43,728 nucleotides of DNA from an uncultured Rhodospirillales bacterium. GTDB taxonomy: Bacteria > Pseudomonadota > Alphaproteobacteria > Rhodospirillales > UBA2165. The notes beneath the pieces are model-generated. The model worked only from the letters and a program-made list of their open reading frames with translations, made no database searches and was not told the origin of the DNA. A program made the translations under genes and the position numbers. Every line of letters starts with the position of its first letter. Positions within the stretch are counted from its first letter, which is position 1. The stretch is taken from NCBI GenBank assembly GCA_905614355.1, contig CAJQSN010000025.1:1-43728 (forward strand), written 5' to 3'. Below are positions 35,476 through 43,728 of the stretch, in pieces.

Positions 35476-36085
35476 AGGTTTGCAAAAGAAAACAGGAGCT
35501 TTTGGACTTAATAATACCTATGTTAGAGGCTCTGTTGGAATGCAATTAGCTGATGAGAGTTCCAACGATGGTAACGGAGTTTACGATCAAGAATGGGATC
35601 CGGGTTTTATCTTAAGTGGTGTTATCGCGACAAAGTTAGAAGATGGCTTTAGAGCGGAGGGTGAATTTTTTTACGCAAATGCATCACTGAAACAAGTTTC
35701 AGGTAATTGGAATAACAGCGTCTATAACACCGAACGGGTACAAGGAGACATATCCTCGACAGCCATTATGGGAAACATCGTATATGACTTCCAGAGCAAT
35801 TCTAGATTAACTCCCTATGGATTGGCAGGTATCGGAATGTCTCTTCTCTCTCTAAACGACCTTAACGCAAGCAACACTGCTATGGCTAATGACATGGATT
35901 TGGTAGCAGCACTTCAAGTTGGAGCAGGGTTTAGTTTAGACCTAGACAGAAGAACTAAAATAGATTTGGGCTACCGTTATTTTGAAACCCAAAATCCGGA
36001 GTTTTCTGATTCGACGGGCATCCCCTACGAAAGTGTTTTCACCAGTCATAACTTTCTTCTGGGCGCACGCTTAGCACTGAATTAG
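35441..36085 (+). CDS. Outer-membrane beta-barrel domain, 3' part of a frameshifted gene
   Basis: A 214-codon frame encoding an eight-stranded OmpA/OMP_b-brl-like barrel. It has alternating beta strands such as NNTYVRGSVGMQLADES, GFRAEGEFFYANASLK, LTPYGLAGIGMSLLSL and KIDLGYRYFETQNPEF. The final strand, HNFLLGARLALN, is close to an outer-membrane insertion signal. The first ATG at 35441 gives no signal peptide, so on its own this product could not reach the outer membrane. The natural N-terminus is the secreted AMIN-like frame upstream, reached by a one-base change in the C10 tract. The open frame continues upstream of the ATG through the tract, which supports fusion. It should be read as the second half of one gene. 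Confidence 0.7.
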   Translation: MQPAYQPPYQTEGLQKKTGAFGLNNTYVRGSVGMQLADESSNDGNGVYDQEWDPGFILSGVIATKLEDGFRAEGEFFYANASLKQVSGNWNNSVYNTERVQGDISSTAIMGNIVYDFQSNSRLTPYGLAGIGMSLLSLNDLNASNTAMANDMDLVAALQVGAGFSLDLDRRTKIDLGYRYFETQNPEFSDSTGIPYESVFTSHNFLLGARLALN

Positions 36086-36140
36086 CGACGTTATACGGTA
36101 AAATACGGTTAACCAGTCCTTTATACCTCAGAGTTGAAAT

Positions 36141-36163
36141 TTTGCATAGCGAATTTATGCAAA
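36141..36163 (+). terminator. Stem-loop after the barrel gene
   Basis: TTTGCATA, seven loop bases, TATGCAAA: a perfect 8-bp stem 56 bases after the barrel stop. No T-run follows, so termination is uncertain. It lies about 80 bases before the HtrA-like start and may be part of its leader. Confidence 0.3.
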
Positions 36164-36242
36164 TCAGCGTTGTGCAATCTTAATAATTAAGTACTGTAAG
36201 ATCTTAATTAATTCATTAATAATTTGATGAAAAGAATTCCAA

Positions 36243-37310
36243 ATGCCCAGCACGAAACGTACAAATGGACATCGTCCCACAGGACTACTGCACCTTCTAG
36301 ACCCTTCTCTAAAATTAGCACCCCACCCCAAGCAAGAAGATTTAAGCTTTAATTTATACGATGCACTTGATGCGGTTGTAAGGCTTACAGCAAAAGTTCC
36401 AGAAGATGCATTCAGCGCTAAAACTTTGGGACAGGAGCGAGAGGGTAACGCTGTCCTTATTAGTAAAGATGGGCTCCTACTCACAATTGGGTATTTAGTA
36501 GTTGATGCCCAGTCAATTACCATTAAAGCCTATGGCGGCCAATCCGTCTCAGCGGAAGTAGTTGGTTATAGTCATGAAACAGGTCTCGCAATAATCCACG
36601 CATTGGATAAATTGCCCATAAAACCGATAGAACTGGGTAGCGCTGAAAATCTTAACGAACAGGACACTGTAATAATTGCGCCGTACGGTGGAGAACATCA
36701 CGCCATCAGCGCAAAAGTCGTATCGCGACGTGAATTTGCTGGCTCTTGGGAATACATGCTAAAAAATGCTATATTTACCAGCCCGATCCATCCGAATTGG
36801 AGTGGCGCCGCGCTGATTAACGATGAAGGTGCATTGTGCGGAATTGGCTCATTATGGGTTAACGATGCTGAACAACAAAACAAAGCGACAAACGCAGATA
36901 TAGCCAACGAAACCCTCAAAAAGGATCCCAAAAATAGCCCGGGAAATATGTTTGTCCCAATAGATCTCCTGAAACCGATTTATGATGATTTAGTCTCATT
37001 CGGTATGGTTCCAGGCAAACAAAGGCCGTGGTTAGGTATGTACACTTCTGAGGCAATGGATCAGCTATTTGTTTCAGGTGTCATACCTGGTGCGCCAGCA
37101 GACCTTGCTGAAATTGAGCCAGGAGACATAATTACTGCCTTAAACAACCAAAAAGTAACAAAATTAGGCGAAATGTATAGTTTGCTCTGGTCTTTTGGAA
37201 CTGCTGGCTCAGAAATCACCCTCAACTTACGCCGTGACGGTGAATATATCGAGATAATTGTGAAATCTGATAGCCGTTATAATTTTATGGAAAAGCGTAA
37301 AAAGCACTAA
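36243..37310 (+). CDS. HtrA-like trypsin/PDZ protein with degenerate catalytic triad
   Basis: A 355-residue protein with the DegP/HtrA layout: a trypsin-like domain at about 60-205 and a PDZ domain at about 262-345 (PWLGMYTSE, VIPGAPADLAEIEPGDIITA). Aligned by motif, the catalytic His position (TNxHVV in DegP) is Tyr84 (TIGYLVV). The Asp position (SDIAL) is Gly114 (TGLAI). Ser187 is kept in NWSGAAL, where active enzymes have GNSGG. It is therefore very unlikely to be a working protease. There is no obvious signal peptide and the N-terminus is basic (MPSTKRTNGHRP). It may act as a chaperone or binding protein. The start is the first ATG after an in-frame stop. It follows the frameshifted barrel gene on the same strand. 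Confidence 0.8.
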   Translation: MPSTKRTNGHRPTGLLHLLDPSLKLAPHPKQEDLSFNLYDALDAVVRLTAKVPEDAFSAKTLGQEREGNAVLISKDGLLLTIGYLVVDAQSITIKAYGGQSVSAEVVGYSHETGLAIIHALDKLPIKPIELGSAENLNEQDTVIIAPYGGEHHAISAKVVSRREFAGSWEYMLKNAIFTSPIHPNWSGAALINDEGALCGIGSLWVNDAEQQNKATNADIANETLKKDPKNSPGNMFVPIDLLKPIYDDLVSFGMVPGKQRPWLGMYTSEAMDQLFVSGVIPGAPADLAEIEPGDIITALNNQKVTKLGEMYSLLWSFGTAGSEITLNLRRDGEYIEIIVKSDSRYNFMEKRKKH

Positions 37311-37393
37311 TTTTATAATATTACTGGTAAGTATAAAAAAAAATAGCTATGTCTCCAACGCTTCGTGTTTGCTTATAATTGAGAATCAGAACC

Positions 37394-39001
37394 ATGACAG
37401 AATTGATAGAATCAATAAGGCGGAGACGCACATTTGCCATAATATCACACCCCGATGCTGGTAAAACCACCTTAACTGAAAAACTACTATTATTCGGCGG
37501 AGCTATCCAGATGGCCGGTGCCGTAAAAGCTCGCGGGAACACTCGGCGTGCGCATTCCGATTGGATGAAAGTTGAACGCGAGCGAGGCATTTCAGTAGCA
37601 TCCTCGGTAATGACCTTCGATTATAATGGTTGTACCTTCAACCTTCTTGATACACCCGGTCACGAAGATTTTAGCGAAGATACCTATCGCACACTCACAG
37701 CAGTAGATTCTGCTATTATGGTTATTGATGCTGCCAAGGGTATAGAACAACAAACTCGCAAACTATTTGAAGTCTGCCGTCTCCGTGACGTACCTATTGT
37801 TACTTTTGTAAATAAAATGGACCGAGATGCAAGAGATTCCTTCGAAATACTTGATGAAATCGAGCAATCTCTGGCATTAGACGTCACACCAGCGAGCTGG
37901 CCAATCGGAATGGGTCGAGATTTCCTTGGTTGCTACGACGCACTTAATGATCAATTGATGCTTATGCCAAAGGGAAAGGCTATAGGAAATATTAGCGATA
38001 GTAATCCGGGATTAATAGAAAAATGCGACGGTCTTGAGGATCCTAAACTTGATGAACTTTTACCCGATTACGCGGTTAAGAAACTACGTGAGGAAGTTGA
38101 AATGGCTCGTGGTCTCTGTAAAAATTTTAATTTACAATCTTACCGTGAAGGGCATTTAAGCCCTGTATTTTTTGGCAGTGCTGTCAATAATTTTGGAGTG
38201 CGTGAATTATTAAATGGCATCAGAAAATATGCACCATCGCCTCGCCCTCAACCCACTCAGGATCGCACTATTGACCCGACTGAGAATAAAGTCACCGGAT
38301 TTGTATTTAAAATTCAAGCTAATATGGATCCAAAACACCGTGATAGGATTGCTTTTTTTAGAATATCTTCTGGTCATTTTAAACGTGGTATGAAGCTCAA
38401 GCATATACGAGACAATAAAATGTTGACCCTTCATAATCCAGTACTTTTCCTAGCACGAGATAGAGAAGCAGCCGAAGAAGCCTACGCTGGTGATATCATC
38501 GGCATTCCTAATCACGGAAATCTGCGAATTGGTGATGCACTGACCGAGGGTGAGAATATAAAATTCTCGGGTATTCCAAGCTTTGCGCCAGAATTACTGC
38601 AAACAGTAAGGCCAGAAGATCCAATGAAAGCTAAGCACCTAGGGCGCGCACTGCAGCAACTAGCCGAAGAAGGGGCTGCACGCGTTTTCAAACCACGCAT
38701 TGGAGCCGATTGGATTGTAGGCGTTGTAGGTAGCTTACAATTTGAAGTTATGGCTGATCGAATCCGCACGGAATACGAAGTGCCTGTTATTTTTGAATCT
38801 ACAACGCTCTATACGGCCCGGTGGATTGAAGCAAATGATAACCTAAAGCTCAAAGATTTTATAAATGCTAATAGTACAGCTATCGCTGATGATCACGACA
38901 ATGACGCAGTGTTCTTAGCCCGAAATGCATGGCACTTAGAACGAGCTGAGGAGGACTTCCCCGAGATTAAATTTCTAAAAATAAGAGAACAAACTCATTA
39001 A
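37394..39001 (+). CDS. prfC: Peptide chain release factor 3
   Basis: A 535-residue GTPase that recycles release factors 1 and 2 from the ribosome after termination. The GTP motifs are complete: ISHPDAGKTTLTEKLL (G1), WMKVERERGISVASSV (G2), LLDTPGHEDFSEDT (G3) and VTFVNKMDRDARD (G4). The RF3-specific segment GGAIQMAGAVKARGNTRRAH separates it from EF-G. Domain II and the RF3 C-terminal domain follow, and the length is normal. Start: an in-frame TTG at 37379 would add five residues, but the ATG at 37394 gives the usual N-terminus, MTELIESIRRRRTFAII. It starts 83 bases after the HtrA-like stop. Confidence 0.97.
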   Translation: MTELIESIRRRRTFAIISHPDAGKTTLTEKLLLFGGAIQMAGAVKARGNTRRAHSDWMKVERERGISVASSVMTFDYNGCTFNLLDTPGHEDFSEDTYRTLTAVDSAIMVIDAAKGIEQQTRKLFEVCRLRDVPIVTFVNKMDRDARDSFEILDEIEQSLALDVTPASWPIGMGRDFLGCYDALNDQLMLMPKGKAIGNISDSNPGLIEKCDGLEDPKLDELLPDYAVKKLREEVEMARGLCKNFNLQSYREGHLSPVFFGSAVNNFGVRELLNGIRKYAPSPRPQPTQDRTIDPTENKVTGFVFKIQANMDPKHRDRIAFFRISSGHFKRGMKLKHIRDNKMLTLHNPVLFLARDREAAEEAYAGDIIGIPNHGNLRIGDALTEGENIKFSGIPSFAPELLQTVRPEDPMKAKHLGRALQQLAEEGAARVFKPRIGADWIVGVVGSLQFEVMADRIRTEYEVPVIFESTTLYTARWIEANDNLKLKDFINANSTAIADDHDNDAVFLARNAWHLERAEEDFPEIKFLKIREQTH

Positions 39002-39224
39002 CTAAATCTTGTGTTACTATTAATTTCAAAAAAATTTCATTACCACTTAACGTCCAGAAAATAGAGGGTATATTTCGAATATATCAGAACACAAAAACCT
39101 AAAATAAAACTGTTGCACACAAAAAATCATTTATCATTGATTTTTATGGTCATATCACAAACCCAGAAACAGTTGGAATAACTCAAAAGAATTCTCTTCA
39201 TTTATGTAAGGCAAAGGAAATAAA
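39002..39224. other. Spacer between prfC and the HIT gene
   Basis: AT-rich sequence. The only structure I see is an AT-only inverted repeat, AAAAATCA (39122-39129) and TGATTTTT (39138-39145), with an 8-base loop. It looks terminator-like but is too weak to call with confidence. No coding signal before 39225. Confidence 0.35.
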
Positions 39225-39671
39225 TTGAAAACTAAACAAGTAAATAGACCTAAGGTGTAGCCAATCCCTTTTATTCTAGACCCAATTTTAGCTAAAGATT
39301 GTATAGAGATAACTGATTTAGATGTAAGCAAATTACTTTTAATGAATGACAGTCGCTACCCCTGGTTGATACTTGTTCCACGACGACCGGCAATTAGTGA
39401 AATACATCATTTACCGACCACGGATCAACAATCTTTGTTTACAGAAATAATAAAAGTTGCTGAATTTCTAGAAGAAGAGTTTAAACCAGCAAAAATTAAT
39501 ATTGGAGCAATAGGTAATATTGTTCCACAACTGCATGTTCATATAGTTAGCCGCGAATTTAACGACCCTGCATGGCCTGATCCCGTTTGGGGACATAGCC
39601 CACAAGTCCCTTATCAAAAAAGGGAAGCTCGTAAAATAATTAAAAAAATAATAATAAACTTTGCAGAATAG
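39225..39671 (+). CDS. HIT-domain hydrolase with an in-frame stop near its 5' end
   Basis: A histidine-triad protein, a nucleotide hydrolase or transferase. ATG 39342 would give 109 residues, ending with the triad-type motif NIVPQLHVHIVSREFNDPAW. However, conserved N-terminal sequence of this family lies in frame upstream of that ATG: FILDPILAKDCIEITDLDVS then KLLL. This stretch is followed directly by MNDSRYPWLILVPRR. The only ordinary start for it is TTG 39225, with AAGGA 7 bases upstream, and an amber TAG at 39258-39260 separates the two. So the gene is a pseudogene with a nonsense mutation, uses a rare start (ATC 39264 or ATT 39273), or is miscalled at one base. Coordinates here cover the whole frame. 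It converges on the ligase gene with 7 bases between stops. Confidence 0.65.
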
Positions 39672-39678
39672 TTGAAAA

Positions 39679-41520
39679 CTATCCAATCAAGATATTTTTA
39701 TCATCAAGACTATACAATAATTTTACTAAATTTTTACGTCGGCTTAAAACCGCCCGTTGATTTATGTACCCTTTATCAGTAATTTCGTTAGCATCAATGT
39801 CAGGTGGCTCGCTCATAAAACGAGCACACGCAATACTTGTACTACTCCCAAAACTAGTCGCATTATGCGTCCTTAAACCGTCTATTAATGCTGCACGTAC
39901 GTTTTTATTTTCAATTAATTCATCTACATCGACGTCAACTGCCAATTCTGGGCATAAAGACCGACAACCCAATATATTAGGAAACACCAAAATACCAATT
40001 TTATCGCGGTCATGGCCTGCAATAACAATATCTTGAATCACATCATCGGCACAGGCCACAATCGTTGTTCGGAGGCTACCGACAGAGACCCAGGTCCCCG
40101 TAGATAATTTAAAATTCTCTGCGATCCGTCCATCAAAAACAATACCTTTGCTTGGGTCCAGAGGGTCTTCAAACTTAGCCGCATCACCAATGCGATAGAA
40201 GCCGTCTTCATCAAAAGCTTCTTTAGTTAATACCGGATTTTTAAAATAGCCAGGCATAATATTGGGTCCACGCACTCGGATTTCTAGTTTTTCTTCGTTC
40301 GGAATTAATTTAATTTCTGTACCGGGTATAGGTAAGCCGATAACGCCTGCTTTTGAAATCGGCCAATAAACGTGAGTGCAGTCTGGCGAGGTCTCTGTCG
40401 CACCCCATCCAGACAACATAAAAACACGCTTACCGGTTGTTTGTTTAGATAATTTTTCAAGTCTTTCCCATGCACTTTGAGTTAATGCAGCAGCAGCATA
40501 AAAAATAATATCTAGGTCTTTGAAAAAAACCTCTCTGAGATCCGGATCATTTTCAAAATATGGAATTAACATGTCGTAGCCACGCGGCACATTAAAGTAA
40601 ATACTAGGGGAAATTTCTTTTAAATTCGTAACAGTTTTCTCAATCATGCCTGGAGCGGGTTTACCACCATCAATATACATTGTGCCGCCACTTCGCAGTA
40701 TCATGTTAAGATTATGGTTTCCGCCAAAAGTGTGGTTCCAAGGCAGCCAGTCAACAGTCACTGGTGGTTTCTTGTCCAGAAATGTCCAGACCTGAGACAT
40801 TGCCTGTTGATTAGAACAAAGCATCCGCTGGCTATTAATCACGCCTTTTGGCTGGCCAGTGGACCCTGAAGTAAATAATATTTTTGCTATTGTGTCTGGA
40901 CCCACTTTCTTTTCATTAGTTTCAACATCTGAGTTTGGAGTAACGGCTAGCAATTCTCCAAAATTTGTAGCGTCTATACCTACCGGCGCGTTTGTGCTGA
41001 AAACGATCTCTGCACCATTAAAATCATTATTTATGAGTGCTCTTGAGAATTTATCACCATCGCCAACATAAACTAAGCCTGGGCTTGTTAACCTAAGGAT
41101 ATATTTGAGCTTACCAAAATCAGTAGACATAAGTGAATAGGCCGGTGAAATTGGTACAACAGGAATTCCAATATGCATGGCACCAAAAAGTAATAGGGCG
41201 TTATCAACTGAATTATCCGAGAGAATTGCGACGGGTCTCTCTGCTGATAGACCTCGATTCAGCAACGCCTGAGCCACAGATATAATTTGAGTTAGGAATT
41301 CTTGATATGTAATTTTCCGCCAACTACTATTCTCTCCGGATCTATCGGCTAAAAATATAGCATTAGGCGTTTTTTTTGCCCACTGAATAATCCAAACGCT
41401 TAAAGATTTTGGATAATCTCCAATTATTTGTGGGGACCTCAAAATAATTTCGCCACCACTAAGTTTCTCTATATCAACAGCAGGCTTCGCAAAAGAAACT
41501 TCCTTAATTGCGTCTGACAT
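39679..41520 (-). CDS. Feruloyl-CoA-synthase-like AMP-binding ligase
   Basis: A 613-residue acyl-adenylate-forming enzyme that activates a carboxylic acid with ATP and joins it to CoA. The AMP-binding P-loop-like motif is ILFTSGSTGQPKGVINS (214-230). MLSGWGATETSPDCTHVY is the A5 region, DGFYRIGDAAKF is A7, and FDGRIAENFKLSTGTWVSVG is A8. The C-terminal Lys of ANEITDKGYINQRAVLSRR is the expected catalytic lysine. The combination of SGWGATETSP, LSTGTWVSVG and ITDKGYINQRAVL is characteristic of the feruloyl-CoA synthase group, so an aromatic acid is likely but not proven. It is divergent from typA. Confidence 0.9.
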   Translation of the reverse strand: MSDAIKEVSFAKPAVDIEKLSGGEIILRSPQIIGDYPKSLSVWIIQWAKKTPNAIFLADRSGENSSWRKITYQEFLTQIISVAQALLNRGLSAERPVAILSDNSVDNALLLFGAMHIGIPVVPISPAYSLMSTDFGKLKYILRLTSPGLVYVGDGDKFSRALINNDFNGAEIVFSTNAPVGIDATNFGELLAVTPNSDVETNEKKVGPDTIAKILFTSGSTGQPKGVINSQRMLCSNQQAMSQVWTFLDKKPPVTVDWLPWNHTFGGNHNLNMILRSGGTMYIDGGKPAPGMIEKTVTNLKEISPSIYFNVPRGYDMLIPYFENDPDLREVFFKDLDIIFYAAAALTQSAWERLEKLSKQTTGKRVFMLSGWGATETSPDCTHVYWPISKAGVIGLPIPGTEIKLIPNEEKLEIRVRGPNIMPGYFKNPVLTKEAFDEDGFYRIGDAAKFEDPLDPSKGIVFDGRIAENFKLSTGTWVSVGSLRTTIVACADDVIQDIVIAGHDRDKIGILVFPNILGCRSLCPELAVDVDVDELIENKNVRAALIDGLRTHNATSFGSSTSIACARFMSEPPDIDANEITDKGYINQRAVLSRRKNLVKLLYSLDDKNILIG

Positions 41521-41671
41521 TTTTGCCTCTCTTAAGGTAGGTTTTTTTGAAACGAGTTTTAAAATATATTATTATAAAATAATTTAATTCACTATTTAAA
41601 ATGCTAATTAGCCAGTAACGAGCTGAAAAGTAAATACAGGCTTGTAATAGGCAGGTTCTTCACTATATACA

Positions 41672-41703
41672 GGGCCGGATCCGGCGGCCCATATGGTTGG
41701 GCC
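41672..41703 (+). promoter_or_regulatory. GC-rich leader with two mutually exclusive hairpins
   Basis: In the otherwise AT-rich leader of typA, three short arms occur in a row: GGGCC (41672-41676), GGCCC (41686-41690) and GGGCC (41699-41703). The middle arm can pair with either neighbour, and GCCGGATCCGGC (41674-41685) is self-complementary. The last arm ends 42 bases before the typA ATG. This arrangement is attenuator-like; whether it acts as RNA or as a DNA site is unknown. Confidence 0.35.
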
Positions 41704-41745
41704 TAAGAAATAGTATATTCAATATCAGTAGAAAGTGTAAAGTCG

Positions 41746-43569
41746 ATGGACCTACGCAACATCGCTATTATAGCGCACGTCGATCACGGCAAAACCACCT
41801 TGGTTGATTGTTTACTCAAACAAACTGGGATTTTCCGTGAAAATCAACAAGTCCAAGAACGGGCTATGGATTCCAATGACTTGGAAAGAGAGCGAGGCAT
41901 TACGATTTTAGCGAAATGCACTTCGGTCGAATATCAACAACACCGCATAAATATAATTGACACACCTGGCCACGCCGACTTTGGTGGCGAAGTTGAAAGA
42001 ATACTAAGTATGGTTGACGGCGTAGTTTTGCTTGTCGATGCGGCAGAAGGCCCAATGCCTCAAACTAAATTTGTTTTGGGAAAGGCCCTCAAATTGGGCC
42101 TACGACCGATTGTTCTAATTAATAAAATTGATCGCCCCGACGAGCGGAAAGATGAAGTTCTAAACGAAATTTTTGATTTATTTGCAGCAATGGACGCGGA
42201 TGAACACCAGTTGGATTTCCCCCATCTTTATTCATCAGCTAAACAAGGTTGGGCTGCAAACGATGCTGAAGGGCCAAAAGATAATATGGACCCTCTCTTT
42301 AAACTCATAATTGAGCATGTACCCAAACCCGAAATAGATACAATCGGTGAATTTAGTCTTCTAGCGACAACGTTACAGGCAGACCCCTACCTCGGTCGGA
42401 TTTTAACCGGTAAAATAGCTTCAGGTACAGCTGTTCGAAACATGGCAATCCGGGCTCTCGATCGGGATGGAAATGTCATTGAAGATGGACGAGCCAGTCA
42501 ATTACTCGCCTTTCGTGGGTTAGAACGCATACCTATTGATGAGGCACATGCCGGCGATATTATCGCTATAGCTGGATTAACAAAAGCAACAGTTGCAGAT
42601 ACAATCTGCGCGCCATCAGTTACCCAAGCGATTGACGCACAACCAATTGATCCACCAACTCTCTCGATGGGGTTCTCTATCAATGACTCACCGCTAGCCG
42701 GCACCGAGGGCAGTAAAGTAACTTCAAGGGTGATATTAGACCGATTGATGAACGAAGCTGAGGGAAACGTAGCTTTACACATCACCCAGACCGCAGATTC
42801 AAATTCTTTCGAGGTTGCCGGTCGAGGGGAACTGCAACTAGCGGTCCTTATAGAGACTATGCGGCGTGAGGGGTTTGAGCTTTCAATTTCACGACCTCAA
42901 GTGGTCTTTCGCGAAGACACTAAAACGGGGGAGCGGTTAGAGCCAATAGAAGAAGTAATAATAGATGTTGATGATGAATATTCTGGAATTGTCGTAGAAA
43001 AATTATCCGCTCGAAAAGGTGAAATGCTTGAAATGAAATCTGTAGGTAGTGGCAAACAGCGCATAACCTTCCATGTACCTGCGCGAGCCTTAATCGGCTA
43101 CCATGGTGAATTCTTAACAGATACCCGCGGTACCGGCGTAATCAACAGACTGTTCCACGGTTATGCTCCGCATAAAGGTCCTATTGCCAGTCGTCGCAAT
43201 GGTACCCTAATTTCATTGGGCGATGGTAAGGCAGTCGCCTACGCACTATGGAAAATGGAAGATAGAGGCCCCATGTTTATTAACCCTGGAGACAAAGTCT
43301 ATACAGGTATGATTATTGGTGAACACAGCCGAGGCAACGATTTAGATGTTAACCCGCTAAAAGGAAAGCAATTGACCAACATTCGTTCATCTGGAAAGGA
43401 TGATGCAGTTGATTTAACCACGCCTATTGAAATGGGGCTAGATAAGGCAATAGCATATATTACAGAAGATGAGTTAGTCGAAGTTACTCCTCTATCAATT
43501 CGATTACGCAAACGTTTCCTAGACATTCATGAGCGTAAACGCCAAGGGCGCAATGCCGAACAAGCGTAA
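41746..43569 (+). CDS. typA: Ribosome-associated GTPase TypA/BipA
   Basis: A 607-residue translational GTPase that binds ribosomes and aids growth at low temperature and under stress, including large-subunit assembly. The G motifs are [20 protein letters not shown] (G1), [14 protein letters not shown] (G2), [18 protein letters not shown] (G3) and [14 protein letters not shown] (G4). The insertion SSAKQGWA, the domain V/VII block [20 protein letters not shown] and the C-terminal [20 protein letters not shown] are TypA-specific. The length is normal. The leader upstream holds alternative hairpins. No defects are visible. Confidence 0.98.
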   Translation: MDLRNIAIIAHVDHGKTTLVDCLLKQTGIFRENQQVQERAMDSNDLERERGITILAKCTSVEYQQHRINIIDTPGHADFGGEVERILSMVDGVVLLVDAAEGPMPQTKFVLGKALKLGLRPIVLINKIDRPDERKDEVLNEIFDLFAAMDADEHQLDFPHLYSSAKQGWAANDAEGPKDNMDPLFKLIIEHVPKPEIDTIGEFSLLATTLQADPYLGRILTGKIASGTAVRNMAIRALDRDGNVIEDGRASQLLAFRGLERIPIDEAHAGDIIAIAGLTKATVADTICAPSVTQAIDAQPIDPPTLSMGFSINDSPLAGTEGSKVTSRVILDRLMNEAEGNVALHITQTADSNSFEVAGRGELQLAVLIETMRREGFELSISRPQVVFREDTKTGERLEPIEEVIIDVDDEYSGIVVEKLSARKGEMLEMKSVGSGKQRITFHVPARALIGYHGEFLTDTRGTGVINRLFHGYAPHKGPIASRRNGTLISLGDGKAVAYALWKMEDRGPMFINPGDKVYTGMIIGEHSRGNDLDVNPLKGKQLTNIRSSGKDDAVDLTTPIEMGLDKAIAYITEDELVEVTPLSIRLRKRFLDIHERKRQGRNAEQA

Positions 43570-43617
43570 CAAAAGCGGTCAATTATGGGACAAAGTCTAT
43601 AACCCAATCACAACAAT

Positions 43618-43728
43618 ATGATACAAAAAAAAATGAGCCGCCTCTAACAACGATTAAGCGACACATAAAAGATATTTTTAACCTTGCAATACCCACGGTC
43701 TTAGCAAGAGCTGGTATGATCGTCATGT
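43618..43728 (+). CDS. MATE-family efflux transporter, 5' end only, start unclear
   Basis: The last 100 bases read, in frame with 43665, as PPLTTIKRHIKDIFNLAIPT followed by VLARAGMIVM. This matches the N-terminus and first membrane helix of MATE (NorM-type) multidrug exporters. No ATG, GTG or TTG lies in that frame upstream within the spacer. The nearest ATG, 43618, is out of frame by one base; an A9 run at 43625-43633 lies between, and ten A would join the two. The gene runs out of the window. It is downstream of typA on the same strand. Confidence 0.45.

Noticed and set aside
1-43728. tRNA or rRNA genes and insertion sequences
   Set aside because: I looked for T-arm-like motifs, transposase motifs and flanking inverted repeats and saw none convincing; a covariance-model tRNA search would settle the first point.

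Overview
The window is chromosomal DNA from an AT-rich alphaproteobacterium. The main grounds are an RpoH-type heat-shock sigma factor next to a CIRCE-controlled groESL operon, a CHASE2-type adenylate cyclase, a MotA/MotB stator pair, glutamate synthase of the NADPH GltB/GltD type, and CoxG-, CaiB/BaiF-, luciferase-like and feruloyl-CoA-synthase-like enzymes of the kind common in Rhodospirillales-like bacteria. The strong AT bias suggests a marine or streamlined lineage. That is an inference; no rRNA or tRNA gene is present to settle it. I saw no insertion sequence, phage gene or CRISPR array.

Layout. 1-1.05 kb: the 3' end of an ankyrin-repeat protein converges on a two-CBS-domain protein. 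1.2-11.4 kb: a signalling and surface block. It holds a tandem-repeat coiled-coil protein translationally coupled to a GAF-GAF-PAS adenylate cyclase, a TolC-like outer-membrane protein, a CHASE2 adenylate cyclase facing the other way, motA-motB, and a metallo-beta-lactamase-fold hydrolase. 12.1-18.2 kb: gltB-gltD. 18.2-18.9 kb: an AT-rich gap with DnaA-box-like and IHF-like sites. 18.9-20.8 kb: a dienelactone-hydrolase-like enzyme and a family III CoA-transferase. 21.0-25.5 kb, minus strand: an ABC-2 exporter operon (ATPase, permease, GldG-like protein, DUF4340 protein). 25.7-28.7 kb, minus strand: rpoH, then CIRCE, groES and groEL, closed by a 46-bp perfect palindrome. 29.1-34.4 kb, minus strand: accessory metabolism (CoxG-like, DUF1932 dehydrogenase, MFS transporter, OsmC, luciferase-like monooxygenase) with gene remnants between genes. 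34.7-37.3 kb, plus strand: an AMIN-like secreted protein and a beta-barrel ORF separated by a frameshift at a run of ten C, then an HtrA-like protein that has lost two of three catalytic residues. 37.4-43.7 kb: prfC, a HIT protein with an in-frame stop near its start, a feruloyl-CoA-synthase-like ligase, typA, and the start of a MATE transporter.

How the genes fit together. The first 11 kb looks like a cyclic-AMP signalling neighbourhood: two class III adenylate cyclases with different sensors but the same C-terminal tail, beside the flagellar stator and an outer-membrane channel protein. The heat-shock block puts the sigma factor directly upstream of a chaperonin operon that also has an HrcA operator.

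The most interesting signal is at 34.7-36.1 kb. A signal-peptide/AMIN N-terminus and an outer-membrane beta-barrel lie in frames that would fuse into one protein of about 449 residues if the C10 tract were one base shorter. This could be a phase-variable surface protein, a pseudogene or an assembly error. A second homopolymer (A9) disrupts the MATE start, the HIT gene has an amber codon, and several intergenic regions carry decayed coding fragments. Gene decay or homopolymer sequencing error is therefore a theme of this window.
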